Source: UBA8337 sp963932545
GTDB lineage: Bacteria; Pseudomonadota; Alphaproteobacteria; RS24
NCBI GenBank assembly: GCA_963932545.1
Contig: CAWVRH010000006.1
Coordinates: forward strand, 44,328-108,327
Direction: 5' to 3'
Length of the DNA stretch: 64,000 nt
Under the pieces are notes generated by a model. The model had not been told where the DNA came from. It worked only from the letters and a program-made list of their open reading frames with translations, and made no database searches. Within the stretch, counting starts at the first letter, position 1. Each line of letters begins with the position of its first letter. Position numbers and translations under genes: made by a program. Below, one piece after another: positions 1 through 9,118 of this stretch.

Positions 1-2916
1 AACAGTGGTCAGGGAGGTTAGGGTAACCGCACGGAAGCGATCGCAAATACCATTGATGACGGCCTCGCGAAGCTCTTCCCCTGCGTCACGGCGTTCCTCA
101 ATACGGCTGATGAGAATGATCGAGTTATTGACCAAAATTCCCGATAGGCCCAAAAGCCCTACCATGCTTAAAAAAGTTAAATCGAAACCCTGCACATAAT
201 GGCCAAGCACCATGCCAACCAAGCCAAAGGGGATGACGGTCATAATGATAATAGGGCGCGAATAGCTGGCAAAGACAAAGGCCAAGACGACATAAATCAT
301 CGATAAGCCAATCAGCGCTCCGGCGCGTAAAGAGCCCAAAGTTTCGGATTGCTCTTCACTGCGCCCGCCAAAACTAAACTCAATATTATATTTTGAAGCG
401 ATGCGCGGTAGGGCATTTTCCGCCATATCTTGCAGCACATCATTCGGGTTGCCCGCGCTATCGGCGTAATCGGCCACCACTTTTACGCTCACCTTGCCAT
501 CGGTGCGCCGGATAGAAGCAAAGCCAGGTTTCTCCACAATATCCACCACTGCATCGAGCGGGATATAGCGCACAGGGTTTGTGCCCGGCACGGGCAAATC
601 AATATCGCCAAGCTGTTTGGGGCTTGTGCCATCTCGGGGTTGAAGCACACGAATGGTGACTTCTTCATCGCCGCGCGCAAACCGTTTGGCGATAACCCCT
701 TGCAAGGTGCTGCGGGTTAACGTGCCCACAAGCTGATTGGTAAAGCCCAGCGCTTGGCCACGCGCATTCACCTCTAATAACAATTCTTGCTTGTTATAAA
801 ATAAGTCATCGCGCGCTCGGCTGATGCCCGCATATTGCTCTAGCTCTTGGCGCACTTCCATGGCCGCCAGTTTCAAAGTATCGGGATCGCTATTTTGCAA
901 TCGAATATCAATGTCTCGCCCGGGCGGGCCGCCACGGCGTTCGCGCACGAAGACGTAGCGCAAGCCGGCCATATCGGGGATGCGCTTTTCCCATTCTCTA
1001 ACAATATCTCGGGTGCGCACATCGCGTTCTTCGCTGGCGGTTAGCTCGGCATAGACGAGCGCGCGTTCATCGCCAAAGGCTGTGCGGGTGCGCCCGATTT
1101 GGGTAAACACCACGCTGATGAGATTTTCGTCCCCGGGTTCCATAAGCGCTTGTTCGGCTTCATAAAGCGCTTGCTCAATGCGCCGCGTGCCCGCTTCGGT
1201 GGCAGCACGTTTGGTGCCGGGTTGAAAGAACACATAGGCGTTAACCACTTCGCCTTCTGGCGAGGGAAAGAAGCGAAACGGTACGCGCCCGCCCGCCAAA
1301 AGCCCGATACAAATAATCAAGACAGTCAGCCCAACGGAGGCCGTGGTATAGCGACGGTCATAGGCGGCGGCCACAAAACGGCGGAACCGACCATCGCGGA
1401 AATTATTAAAACCATCTAAAAACCGTTTGCGCAATCCGCGAGGCGGGCGCGGCGGTTTAACCAGCGCGTGGCTCAAATGCCCCGGCAGAACAAGGAAACA
1501 TTCCACCAAAGAGGCAATCAACACGCTTAAGACCACCAAAGGAATGGCGCGCACAAATTGGCCCAACACGCCCTCAATCAGCAGCACCGGAATAAAGGCA
1601 GCCAGCGTGGTTAAGGCAGCCGCGGTAATCGGCAAGGCCATGCGAATGGCACCGCCTTCCGCAGCTTCTTGGGCGCTCGCCCCTTGTTCGATTAGCGTCG
1701 AAGAATGCTCGCCGACCACAATCGCATCATCGACAATAATGCCAATGGTCATAATCAGCGCAAACAAAGACAACATATTGATGGTCATATCGAGATAGAA
1801 CATCACGCCAAATGTGGCCATCAGCGAGGCCGGAATACCAGCCGCAACCCAAAAGGCAATGCGGCCATTCAGGAATAAAAACAAAATGCACAAAACCAAG
1901 GCCATGCCGGTCACGCCATTGAACAGCAACACATTAATGCGCTGAGTAATTTTATCGGCGCTCACGTCAAAAACTTTAACCTCCAAAGTCGGCGGCAAGG
2001 TGCTCTCAACTTCGGCAATATAGTCACGCACGATTTTGGTCATTTTCAGGGCATCGGCATTTTTACTGCGCTGGACGGTCAGGCGAATAGCACGGTTTTT
2101 TCCCGACCAACCTTCGGCACCATCGGCATCAAATGTGTCGGTGACGCGGGCCACATCTTGGACTTTAACTTGGCCCCCGTCGGGGGTGCTTCGCACGGCA
2201 ATATTGCCCACGTCCTCAGCGCTTAACGCCAAACCCACAGCGCGCACTTGGCGTTCTACATCGCCACGCAACACACCGCCCGGCACATCCAAGGATGAGT
2301 TGGCAACCCGAGAGCCAATGTCAGACGGGGTTAAATCATAGCGTCGCAATTGCGCGCCTCTGGCTTCCACCCAAATTTCTTCCGCGCGATAGCCTTCGAG
2401 GGTAATTTTATCGATGCCTTTATCCAGCAAGCCATCGCGTAATTGTTTGGCGTAGGCACGAAGCGCGCGCTCCTCAAACGGCCCCGTAACCAGCACCGAG
2501 ACCACCGCCTCAAAAAATGTCTCTTGCGAAATCTGTGGTTTTTCAGAATCTTTTGGCAAAGTGACAATCGCGTTTACCGCCGCTTCTACTTCCCCGACCG
2601 CGCGCTGGATATCCGTATCGGGCTTAAACTCGATGGACATGACGGCGACACTTTGGCGAGATTGTGCCGAAAATTCTTTTACCCCGTCGATAAACCGCAC
2701 TTCGGGTTGAATGGTCGCGACAATATTTTTATCAATATCTTGCGCCGAAGCTCCCGGCCACGGCACGGTGATAGTGACGGTCTTGATTTCAGTGGTCGGG
2801 AAAAACTGCACGTTAAGATTACTCAGGCCAAAAAAGCCCAGCATAATCATCGCAAAAAACAAAAGATTCGCCGCATTGCGATGGCGCGAGAATAGCTCAA
2901 TGGCGGGGCGCAACAT
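1..2916 (-). CDS. RND efflux transporter permease subunit (AcrB/MdtB-like), 3' end beyond window
   Basis: Inner-membrane proton/drug antiporter that exports substrates through a tripartite pump. Reading the minus strand from an ATG at 2916 gives 972 codons with no stop before the window edge, so the C-terminal part is missing. The N-terminus has the RND pattern (first membrane helix about residues 12-30, then a long periplasmic porter domain). Near residue 400 lies GIIVDDAIVVGEH, holding the two adjacent aspartates of TM4 used for proton relay in AcrB-type pumps. Its ATG overlaps the stop of the adaptor gene by one base (TAATG), indicating translational coupling. No TolC-type gene is visible. 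Substrate cannot be predicted. Confidence 0.93.
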   Translation of the reverse strand, partial: MLRPAIELFSRHRNAANLLFFAMIMLGFFGLSNLNVQFFPTTEIKTVTITVPWPGASAQDIDKNIVATIQPEVRFIDGVKEFSAQSRQSVAVMSIEFKPDTDIQRAVGEVEAAVNAIVTLPKDSEKPQISQETFFEAVVSVLVTGPFEERALRAYAKQLRDGLLDKGIDKITLEGYRAEEIWVEARGAQLRRYDLTPSDIGSRVANSSLDVPGGVLRGDVERQVRAVGLALSAEDVGNIAVRSTPDGGQVKVQDVARVTDTFDADGAEGWSGKNRAIRLTVQRSKNADALKMTKIVRDYIAEVESTLPPTLEVKVFDVSADKITQRINVLLFNGVTGMALVLCILFLFLNGRIAFWVAAGIPASLMATFGVMFYLDMTINMLSLFALIMTIGIIVDDAIVVGEHSSTLIEQGASAQEAAEGGAIRMALPITAAALTTLAAFIPVLLIEGVLGQFVRAIPLVVLSVLIASLVECFLVLPGHLSHALVKPPRPPRGLRKRFLDGFNNFRDGRFRRFVAAAYDRRYTTASVGLTVLIICIGLLAGGRVPFRFFPSPEGEVVNAYVFFQPGTKRAATEAGTRRIEQALYEAEQALMEPGDENLISVVFTQIGRTRTAFGDERALVYAELTASEERDVRTRDIVREWEKRIPDMAGLRYVFVRERRGGPPGRDIDIRLQNSDPDTLKLAAMEVRQELEQYAGISRARDDLFYNKQELLLEVNARGQALGFTNQLVGTLTRSTLQGVIAKRFARGDEEVTIRVLQPRDGTSPKQLGDIDLPVPGTNPVRYIPLDAVVDIVEKPGFASIRRTDGKVSVKVVADYADSAGNPNDVLQDMAENALPRIASKYNIEFSFGGRSEEQSETLGSLRAGALIGLSMIYVVLAFVFASYSRPIIIMTVIPFGLVGMVLGHYVQGFDLTFLSMVGLLGLSGILVNNSIILISRIEERRDAGEELREAVINGICDRFRAVTLTSLTTV

Positions 2917-4121
2917 TAGCCTTGCTCCAGCACGTTAACCGCCACGCCCGGCGCGGCTTCATTAAAGCGGGTCAGCAAAATTTCGTCGCCTGGCACCAAG
3001 CCCTCGCGCACCAAAACACGGGCGCCATCATCGATGAAATGGGTCAGTTGATGCGCCACCAAACGGCCATCCTTGACCAGATAAATTTGGTTGTTGTCAT
3101 AAATAGCATCTTTGGGTATCGCCATAACATCGGGCACAGGCTGAGCCACCAGATCTACTGTCACAAAGGCGCCACCGCGCAAAATGGTGGAGGTTTTGCC
3201 CCGAACGCCAGCATAAACCTCGACGCCTCGGGTCGATTGAGAGATTTGCGCGCCGACGCGTTCAATCTCTGCCTTTAGGGTAATCTGTTCAGCCCCTACA
3301 TCCCAGACCACATCGATGGAGCGGCCGATGACTGAGCTATTGCGCAGTAAAAAGCGGCCATACTCATCGTCGGTCATGGTGAAGACAACTTCGAAATTAT
3401 CCGCATCATGCAGCGTGCCAATAGGGTCATTCGGGTTTAGCACACGGCCTTGGCGGGCGGTCACATTGCTAATATGACCGTCAAAGGGGGCAATCACCTC
3501 GGTGTTTTTTAGGTCGCGCGCCGCACGTTGCACCTGCACCGCCAAACGCTCGACGACCGATTGCTGCTGGTCTCGGCGCGATTTTTGAATGATGTGCTCC
3601 GTGCGTCGATCCTCTAAGGTTTTTTTCGATACGGTGCCTTTGGTAGCCAGTTTTTTGGCGCGTTGATACTCTTGGTAGGCCAAACCAACCGAAGCTTTGC
3701 GCTCCGCCAATAGGGCTTTGGCCCCTTTTAATTGCGCATCGGCCTCTGCCAAACGAGTTTCATAGTTGAACGGGTCTATGCGCAACAGCCAATCGCCTTT
3801 TGAAACGCGGGCGCCATCTTGAAAGTTTTCGCCCGTGGCAACCACTTCGCCGGATACCATAGAGCGCAGATTAACTTGTTTTTTCGCCCGCAATTCACCA
3901 AAGGCGGTAATGCGAGGCTCGACCATCGTGTAAGCCACTTGCCGAGCGGTGACCGACCAGACGACTTCTCTGCTTTCTACCGGTTTGGTTTCTGGCTTGC
4001 TGGAAACCAACAGAGAAAAGCCAAAGAAACCCATGGCTAAAACTAAGAGCGGTATCGGCAAAGGCAATTTGCGTTTGCGGCCTGGCGCCGAGGGGCGCGT
4101 CGATTTAGCGAATAAACTCAT
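2916..4121 (-). CDS. RND efflux periplasmic adaptor subunit (membrane fusion protein)
   Basis: 401-residue HlyD/AcrA-type adaptor linking the RND permease to an outer-membrane channel. A basic N-terminus and one membrane anchor (about residues 21-40) with no lipobox suggest an inner-membrane-anchored periplasmic protein. Order: lipoyl half-motif (VVATGENFQDGARVSKGDWLL), helical hairpin of about residues 130-210, second lipoyl half (VIAPFDGHISNVTARQGRVL), then beta-barrel and membrane-proximal domains. First gene of the two-gene operon with the permease. The upstream gap to hslO is 68 bp and contains an A/T-rich TATAAAT stretch that could be a -10 element. Confidence 0.92.
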   Translation of the reverse strand: MSLFAKSTRPSAPGRKRKLPLPIPLLVLAMGFFGFSLLVSSKPETKPVESREVVWSVTARQVAYTMVEPRITAFGELRAKKQVNLRSMVSGEVVATGENFQDGARVSKGDWLLRIDPFNYETRLAEADAQLKGAKALLAERKASVGLAYQEYQRAKKLATKGTVSKKTLEDRRTEHIIQKSRRDQQQSVVERLAVQVQRAARDLKNTEVIAPFDGHISNVTARQGRVLNPNDPIGTLHDADNFEVVFTMTDDEYGRFLLRNSSVIGRSIDVVWDVGAEQITLKAEIERVGAQISQSTRGVEVYAGVRGKTSTILRGGAFVTVDLVAQPVPDVMAIPKDAIYDNNQIYLVKDGRLVAHQLTHFIDDGARVLVREGLVPGDEILLTRFNEAAPGVAVNVLEQG

Positions 4122-4189
4122 TATATCTACCCAGTCAGTTCTTCTCTATTTATATAACGCGCAAAGCTGGCTTAACCAGTCACCCAGCG

Positions 4190-5149
4190 CTAATCTTGCG
4201 AGGCCGCGACAAACGCCTCTTGCGGGCTGAAGACATATTGCTCATTACAAAAATCACAATTTATCTCGATGGTCTCTTGCGATTGCATTTCACCTTGGTC
4301 TGTGTCTGGCAGACCCTGCAACATGTTTTGCACACGCTCGCGCGAACACGGACAGGAAAACCGCAAAGGTCGTGTGTCAAAAACCCGAACCCCTTCTTCG
4401 TGGAACAGTCGAAACGCCAAAGTTTGCGGATCAATTTCGCCGTCCAGCAATTCTCTGTCTTGGGTGGTTTGCAACAAAATCTTCAGCCGGTTCCATTCCT
4501 CGTCGACATAATCCGGGTCACCTTCGGGCGGCAAATCGATGCCACCCGTCGCCGCCGTTTGCTGCACCACAATGCCGCCTGCGCGCCATTCTACTTTGCC
4601 ACCCGCCAATAACAAAGGCGCCGCGGCTAGTTTCAAAGTGGTGGCAATTTGCTCAGAGCGCTGAAAATACTCTAACGCTGCCTCGGCCAAAGTCTCGCCT
4701 TCTAGCGGCACAATGCCTTGATAGCGCTCCATATCCGCGCCTTGGTCGACGGTGAAAGCCATGCGGCCCCCATCGCCAAACAGGCCAATGGGCGAGGTTT
4801 CGTCTTTTAAGGCTTGGTGAACCGCATCTTCGTCGAATTGGGCAAAGCCGCGCATCTCACCGACGCCATCGCCATCGGGCGCATAATCTACCATCAAGGT
4901 TGAGACGGCGCCCTTGCCGTGCAATTGCAAAATAAAGCGCCCATCAAATTTCAACATAGTGCCCAACATAGACACCAGCACCAGCGCTTCACCGAGCAGC
5001 CGATTGACCGCCTCTGGGTAGTCGTGGCGGCTGATGACTTGGGTCGCCAAATCGTTTAATTGGACGACACGGCCATTAATATTATGCCCATCGAGGCGAA
5101 ATGGCAGCACATGATCGACGATGTCCGAATGGGTCGGGAGCTCACTCAT
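4190..5149 (-). CDS. hslO: Redox-regulated chaperone Hsp33
   Basis: 319-residue holdase activated by oxidation in the cytoplasm. The C-terminal redox switch is intact: CPC followed by CDFC about 30 residues later (residues about 268-302) gives the four zinc-binding cysteines (CxC and CxxC). The body aligns by eye with Hsp33 throughout, including the N-terminal LPFRLDGHNINGRVVQL. The start overlaps the end of argF by 8 bases (ATGAGTGA), so it is the last gene of an argD-argF-hslO operon, a common alphaproteobacterial arrangement. Confidence 0.96.
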   Translation of the reverse strand: MSELPTHSDIVDHVLPFRLDGHNINGRVVQLNDLATQVISRHDYPEAVNRLLGEALVLVSMLGTMLKFDGRFILQLHGKGAVSTLMVDYAPDGDGVGEMRGFAQFDEDAVHQALKDETSPIGLFGDGGRMAFTVDQGADMERYQGIVPLEGETLAEAALEYFQRSEQIATTLKLAAAPLLLAGGKVEWRAGGIVVQQTAATGGIDLPPEGDPDYVDEEWNRLKILLQTTQDRELLDGEIDPQTLAFRLFHEEGVRVFDTRPLRFSCPCSRERVQNMLQGLPDTDQGEMQSQETIEINCDFCNEQYVFSPQEAFVAASQD

Positions 5150-6074
5150 TTAGGTTTCCCATGCAATACAATAAGACAGCTTTTTGGGCGTGAGCACGGT
5201 TTTCCGCTTCCTCAAACACCACAGAACGCGGGCCATCCATCACCTCGGCCGTGACTTCGCTATCGCGATAGGCGGGTAGGCAGTGCATGAAAATCGGATC
5301 GTCGCCCCTATCCATCAGGGTTTGCGTTACCTGATACGGAGCAAAGGAAGCGGCGCGTTTTTCCGCTGTTGCCGGATCATCGCTCATCGACACCCAGCAA
5401 TCGGTAATCAGCGCGCTGGCACCTTTGGCGGCTTCTTCGGCCGTGTCGCAAAGCGTGATTTTAGCCCCCTTGGCGCGTGCCGCCTCTATCTCGGCTTGTG
5501 GCACGGCAAACTTATCCGGCACGGCCAAAGCCAATTCGAAATCGACCAAAGCCGCCGCATGCACAAAAGACACGGCGACATTATTGCCATCGCCAAGCCA
5601 AGCCAAACGCTGGCCGTTTAAGCGGCCTTTGTGTTCTTCAAACGTCATTAAATCAGCCACGATTTGGCACGGATGGCTATGCGCGGTCAGGCCATTGATA
5701 ACCGGAATTTGCGCATGCGCCGCCAATTCGGTGAGCGTTTCATGGGGGCCTGTGCGCAACATCGCAACATCGGCAAAGCGCGAGATGACTTGCGCGGTAT
5801 CGGAAATACTTTCGCCGCGCCCCAATTGCATGTCCGACTGATTGAGCACCATCGTTTGGCCGCCAAGCTGGCGCATACCCAAATCAAAAGACAGACGCGT
5901 GCGCGTCGAAGGCTTTTCAAATATCATCCCCAACACATGACCCGCCAAAGGCGCATCGGCATCGACTGCCCCCTTGGGAAGCCCTGCACGCGCGGCTTTG
6001 CGCGCTGCGCCAGCGTCCAACATTTGGCGCAAAGCGTCGCCCTTTAAATCAGCTAGATCTAGAAAATGGCTCAT
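5142..6074 (-). CDS. argF: Ornithine carbamoyltransferase
   Basis: Forms citrulline from ornithine and carbamoyl phosphate in arginine biosynthesis. Carbamoyl-phosphate site STRTRLSFD, HPCQ motif (SHPCQIVADL) and the C-terminal HCLP ornithine loop (MHCLPAYRDSEV) are present. 310 residues, normal family length. The start overlaps the stop of argD (ATGA) and its end overlaps hslO, so the three are one translationally coupled operon. Confidence 0.97.
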   Translation of the reverse strand: MSHFLDLADLKGDALRQMLDAGAARKAARAGLPKGAVDADAPLAGHVLGMIFEKPSTRTRLSFDLGMRQLGGQTMVLNQSDMQLGRGESISDTAQVISRFADVAMLRTGPHETLTELAAHAQIPVINGLTAHSHPCQIVADLMTFEEHKGRLNGQRLAWLGDGNNVAVSFVHAAALVDFELALAVPDKFAVPQAEIEAARAKGAKITLCDTAEEAAKGASALITDCWVSMSDDPATAEKRAASFAPYQVTQTLMDRGDDPIFMHCLPAYRDSEVTAEVMDGPRSVVFEEAENRAHAQKAVLLYCMGNLNE

Positions 6075-7285
6075 GACAAATCCCCTTGGTGGGTTTTCCG
6101 TAAAACTTCACAAGCGGTTTCAATGACCGCTATAGCTGTGTCCATATCGGTCTTTTCGACGTTCAACGGCGGCAGCAGACGCAAGGTATTTTCGCCCGCC
6201 CCAACGCTAAGCAACTTGACCTCGCGCAGAGCCGTTACAATTTCCATATTTGGCACAACACATTCCAAACCCACCATCAGGCCAGAGCCCCGCAGGCCAG
6301 AAAAAATATCGCTGTTCTCATCCACAATGCGAGCCAAGTGCTGGCGCAGATAAATCGCCATATCTTGCACATGCTCGAGAAAACCATCTTCCAAAACCGT
6401 CTCTAGAACGGCGCTGCCCACGCTACAGGCCAGCGGATTGCCGCCAAAAGTAGAGCCATGCGTGCCAGGTTGCATCACCGAGCCAACCTCGCGCGTGGTC
6501 AATACCGCACCAAGGGGAAAGCCACCGCCAATGCCCTTGGCTATCGCCATGATGTCGGGCGTAATCTCGGCCCATTCATGGGCAAATAATTTTCCGGTAC
6601 GGCCAATGCCGCATTGCACTTCGTCGAACCCCAACAGGATATCGTGCTTGTCGCAAAGGGCGCGAAGGGCGCGCAAGAAATCGGTGCCGACATCGCGCAC
6701 GCCGCCTTCGCCCTGCACGGGCTCAATTAAAATACCCGCCGTCGTGTCATCAATCAGCGCTTCCAGCACCTCGATATCAAAACTTGGGCATTGCACAAAA
6801 CCAGTTGGCGCAGGACCAAAGCCCTCGAGATAGGCTTCATTTCCGGCCGCTGCCAAAGCTGCCAATGTGCGGCCATGAAAAGCGCCCGCGAAACTAATCA
6901 GCGTTACTTTTTCGCGGTGGCCATTGGCCGCATGATATTTCCGCATGGTCTTAATCATGCCTTCCGCGGCTTCGGCGCCCGAATTATTAAAAAACACCAG
7001 CTCGCCAAAGCTGTGCTCGCAAAGCGTATCGGCCAAGGCTTCTTGCTCAGGAATTTCATATAAATTGGAGACATGCCAAAGCTTTTGCGCTTGTTCGGTA
7101 ATCGCACGGACAAGCTTTGGATGACTATGCCCCAAGGTATTCACCGCCACGCCCGAACCAAAATCGAGATATTTCTCGCCATCGGTCGTCGTTAGCCAAG
7201 CGCCATCGCCGGAGGCAAAGCGCAGGCTTGCCCGATTATAGCTCGGCATAATATGGCTCGTTAGAGGACTATCTGGCCCGCTCAT
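6071..7285 (-). CDS. argD: Acetylornithine aminotransferase (class III, PLP)
   Basis: Transaminates N-acetylglutamate semialdehyde to N-acetylornithine; may also serve as succinyldiaminopimelate aminotransferase, which would fit the dapD/dapE genes in this window. 404 residues. Visible: NNSGAEAAEGMIKTMRKY, LIEPVQGEGGVRDV, the FDEVQCGIGRTG aspartate that holds the PLP ring, and the Schiff-base lysine in AIAKGIGGGFPLGAV. First gene of the argD-argF-hslO operon. Start ATG at 7285 has a GGAGACAACC ribosome site just upstream. Confidence 0.96.
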   Translation of the reverse strand: MSGPDSPLTSHIMPSYNRASLRFASGDGAWLTTTDGEKYLDFGSGVAVNTLGHSHPKLVRAITEQAQKLWHVSNLYEIPEQEALADTLCEHSFGELVFFNNSGAEAAEGMIKTMRKYHAANGHREKVTLISFAGAFHGRTLAALAAAGNEAYLEGFGPAPTGFVQCPSFDIEVLEALIDDTTAGILIEPVQGEGGVRDVGTDFLRALRALCDKHDILLGFDEVQCGIGRTGKLFAHEWAEITPDIMAIAKGIGGGFPLGAVLTTREVGSVMQPGTHGSTFGGNPLACSVGSAVLETVLEDGFLEHVQDMAIYLRQHLARIVDENSDIFSGLRGSGLMVGLECVVPNMEIVTALREVKLLSVGAGENTLRLLPPLNVEKTDMDTAIAVIETACEVLRKTHQGDLS

Positions 7286-7331
7286 GGTTGTCTCCTGAGG
7301 TCAGCGGCATCGCCTAGTGACCCATCCAATT

Positions 7332-7372
7332 AAATACAAAAAGCCGCCCTTACATCTCAGCGGAGGCGGCTT
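7332..7372 (-). terminator. Rho-independent terminator after the ABC-2 permease gene
   Basis: Stem AAGCCGCC / GGCGGCTT (7341-7348 with 7365-7372). On the minus strand it is followed by a T-rich tract, the complement of 7332-7342. It separates the ABC-2 gene from the argD operon. Confidence 0.85.
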
Positions 7373-7443
7373 GCTGAGGATGAGTTTTACACCAAAACAG
7401 GGATTTGGGGCAAGGCTTGCTTATGGCTTTGCCCTCATTCGAA

Positions 7444-8280
7444 TTAGCTTTTAATTCGCCAGCCTTTGGCCAAAACATATTGGCAGGCAATCGACGTCAA
7501 CAGCGTCAGAGCCATCAGCAGGCCGGCACCAAACCAAAGCGAGCCCTCCGCATTGCCGGTCATCGCATAGCGGAAGCCGTCGATCATATAGAAGAACGGG
7601 TTATATTGGGTAATCGCATAGGCGAAATCTGGCAATTGACTGACCGAATAGAACGTGCCCGAAAGAAACGATAGCGGCGTGATGACAAAATTACTGATGG
7701 TTGCCAAATGGTCGAATTTTTCGGCCCAGATGCCACCCAGCAAACCAATTTGCGCCAGTAAGGCCGAAGCGATGCCAGCGTAAAACAGAGCCGCAAAAAT
7801 ATTATAAATCGACATATCAATGAATATCGACATGCCGATGAAAGTTCCGCCACCCACAAATATACCGCGCGTGATGCCGCCCATCGTAATGCCAATGTTC
7901 AGCTCAAGCGGCGATAGCGGGGGCATTAAAAAGTCAACGACATTGCCCTGCACTTTTGCCACCAATAAGGAGGAAGACGCATTGGCGAAAGCATTTTGCA
8001 CCACGGCCATCATAATGAGGCCAGGGGCGAGGAAATTAACAAAAGGCACGCCGTTGATGTCGGGGCGCAGTCCGCCAAGGGCGAGCGAGAAAATCGCTAG
8101 AAACAAAAGCGTCGTAATCATTGGCGCCATTAACGTCTGCATCCAGACTTTTAAGAAGCGTTGCACTTCTTTTCGATACAGCGTCCACAGACCCAAATAG
8201 TTGAACCGACCAAAATGGCGAACCCCAAGCTCGGGATAGGCCTTTGAGGGGCTTGACTTAATTTCTGATTTTAAATTCAT
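7444..8280 (-). CDS. ABC-2 type transporter permease
   Basis: Polytopic inner-membrane permease of the ABC-2 family (NodJ/YadH-like). After a short cytoplasmic N-terminus (GLWTLYRKEVQRFLKVW) come about six membrane segments. The family signature region NFVITPLSFLSGTFYSVSQLP and the following YNPFFYMIDGFRYAM are clear. An in-frame ATG at 8307 would add nine residues; neither start has a good ribosome site, and I prefer 8280 on length. No ATPase gene is adjacent, so the partner must lie elsewhere. Substrate unknown. Confidence 0.88.
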   Translation of the reverse strand: MNLKSEIKSSPSKAYPELGVRHFGRFNYLGLWTLYRKEVQRFLKVWMQTLMAPMITTLLFLAIFSLALGGLRPDINGVPFVNFLAPGLIMMAVVQNAFANASSSLLVAKVQGNVVDFLMPPLSPLELNIGITMGGITRGIFVGGGTFIGMSIFIDMSIYNIFAALFYAGIASALLAQIGLLGGIWAEKFDHLATISNFVITPLSFLSGTFYSVSQLPDFAYAITQYNPFFYMIDGFRYAMTGNAEGSLWFGAGLLMALTLLTSIACQYVLAKGWRIKS

Positions 8281-8334
8281 GCGGCAGAGGATAGGCAAAT
8301 TTGGCATTAGTTCAAGTGGATTTTAAGGCAGCTT

Positions 8335-8390
8335 GAATCGCCACCTAAATACAAGATGTTGGCCCATCGTGATTCGAATCATGTGGATAA
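8335..8390. promoter_or_regulatory. GANTC sites and DnaA box upstream of gcrA
   Basis: Three GANTC sequences (CcrM methylation targets) lie at 8335, 8371 and 8376, the last two forming the palindrome GATTCGAATC. A perfect DnaA box (TTATCCACA on the minus strand) sits at 8382-8390, and a TTAA-N7-TGAA near-match to a CtrA box at 8323-8337. In Caulobacter gcrA transcription is controlled by DnaA, CtrA and promoter methylation; that is known. That these sites act on this gcrA is inference. Confidence 0.5.
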
Positions 8391-8462
8391 GCGGGAGAAT
8401 TTAATTCCCGAGACCCCCTAGGTTTAGTAGAAAGGTTCTACTGAGCCACTAGATATATGGGC
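8362..8462. other. Cloverleaf-forming intergenic sequence, possible structured RNA
   Basis: GCCCAT (8362-8367) pairs with ATGGGC (8457-8462) and encloses three hairpins: the palindrome at 8370-8381, CGGGA/TCCCG (8392-8396 with 8406-8410), and a 12-bp helix including G-U pairs with an AGG loop (8421-8432 with 8436-8447). The minus strand carries D-arm-like and T-loop-like words, but no consistent tRNA can be built. It could be a leader of gcrA (plus) or of the ABC-2 gene (minus). Identity unknown. Confidence 0.4.
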
Positions 8463-8490
8463 TTCAAACCGTTTAACAGGAGAGAAAAAA

Positions 8491-8973
8491 ATGGCCTGGA
8501 CCGAAGATCGTGTTGAAATGCTTAAACAATTATGGACTGACGGGCTAAGTGCCAGTCAGATTGCTCGTAAAATGGGCGGTGTGACCCGCAATGCCGTTAT
8601 CGGAAAAGTGCATCGCTTGGGGCTTTCGGGCCGCGCGACGCCAGCGCGGGTTTCGACCGCGCGCGTTTCGGCTGGCTCCACACGGGCGCGACCCTCGACG
8701 CCCTCGCTGTCTGGCAACAATCGTTTTCGAAGCAGTGATATGGACGATATTAAAGACCAAGTCATTCCGGAGCCAATTCTCAGCGCCGAAGAACGGGCCA
8801 GCGTTTTGCACCTGACCGAACATACTTGCAAATGGCCTATCGGCGACCCTGGAACAACCGAGTTTCATTTCTGTGGCGCGCGCTCGAAAAGCGGTAGCCC
8901 TTATTGCACCACCCATGCGGTGCAGGCCTATCAGCCGCTGGAACGCCGGCGCAAGCGCAAAGCGGCGATTTAG
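8491..8973 (+). CDS. gcrA: GcrA-family cell cycle regulator
   Basis: 160-residue DNA-binding transcription factor of the alphaproteobacterial GcrA family, which in Caulobacter works with sigma-70 at CcrM-methylated promoters. The N-terminal helix-turn-helix (WTEDRVEMLKQLWTDGLSASQIA, then VTRNAVIGKVHRLGL, residues about 3-45) is nearly canonical. A basic and proline/serine-rich linker follows. The C-terminal part has the conserved HTCKWPIGDPG and FHFCGA motifs with cysteines. The ribosome site AGGAGAG lies 8 bases before the ATG. Its 3' end is duplicated directly downstream. Confidence 0.95.
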   Translation: MAWTEDRVEMLKQLWTDGLSASQIARKMGGVTRNAVIGKVHRLGLSGRATPARVSTARVSAGSTRARPSTPSLSGNNRFRSSDMDDIKDQVIPEPILSAEERASVLHLTEHTCKWPIGDPGTTEFHFCGARSKSGSPYCTTHAVQAYQPLERRRKRKAAI

Positions 8974-9013
8974 TCGGAGCGCTACATAAAGCGGCGATTT
9001 AGTCGAAGCGCTA
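8959..9013 (+). repeat. Tandem duplication of the gcrA 3' end
   Basis: A 26-bp segment containing the last gcrA codons and stop (8959-8984) is repeated at 8988-9013 with one mismatch. The second copy lies after the stop and is not translated as part of GcrA. Confidence 0.85.
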
Positions 9014-9022
9014 AAAAAAGTC

Positions 9023-9056
9023 AGCCCTCGCGAGCTTTTCCTTGCGGGGGCTTTTT
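9023..9056 (+). terminator. Rho-independent terminator of gcrA
   Basis: AGCCCTCGC (9023-9031) pairs with GCGGGGGCT (9044-9052), followed by TTTTT. Confidence 0.88.
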
Positions 9057-9118
9057 GCTCTTTTCTTTTTGAGCTCACTCGGCCAAACTGCCGACACATA
9101 AAATATAGAGGAGACGTC

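Noticed and set aside
8362..8462. A true tRNA on the minus strand (D-arm-like and TTCGAAT words, acceptor-like ends)
   Set aside because: The TTCGAAT word cannot form a 7-base loop with a 5-bp stem, and no anticodon stem pairs; a 12-bp hairpin replaces the D and anticodon arms.
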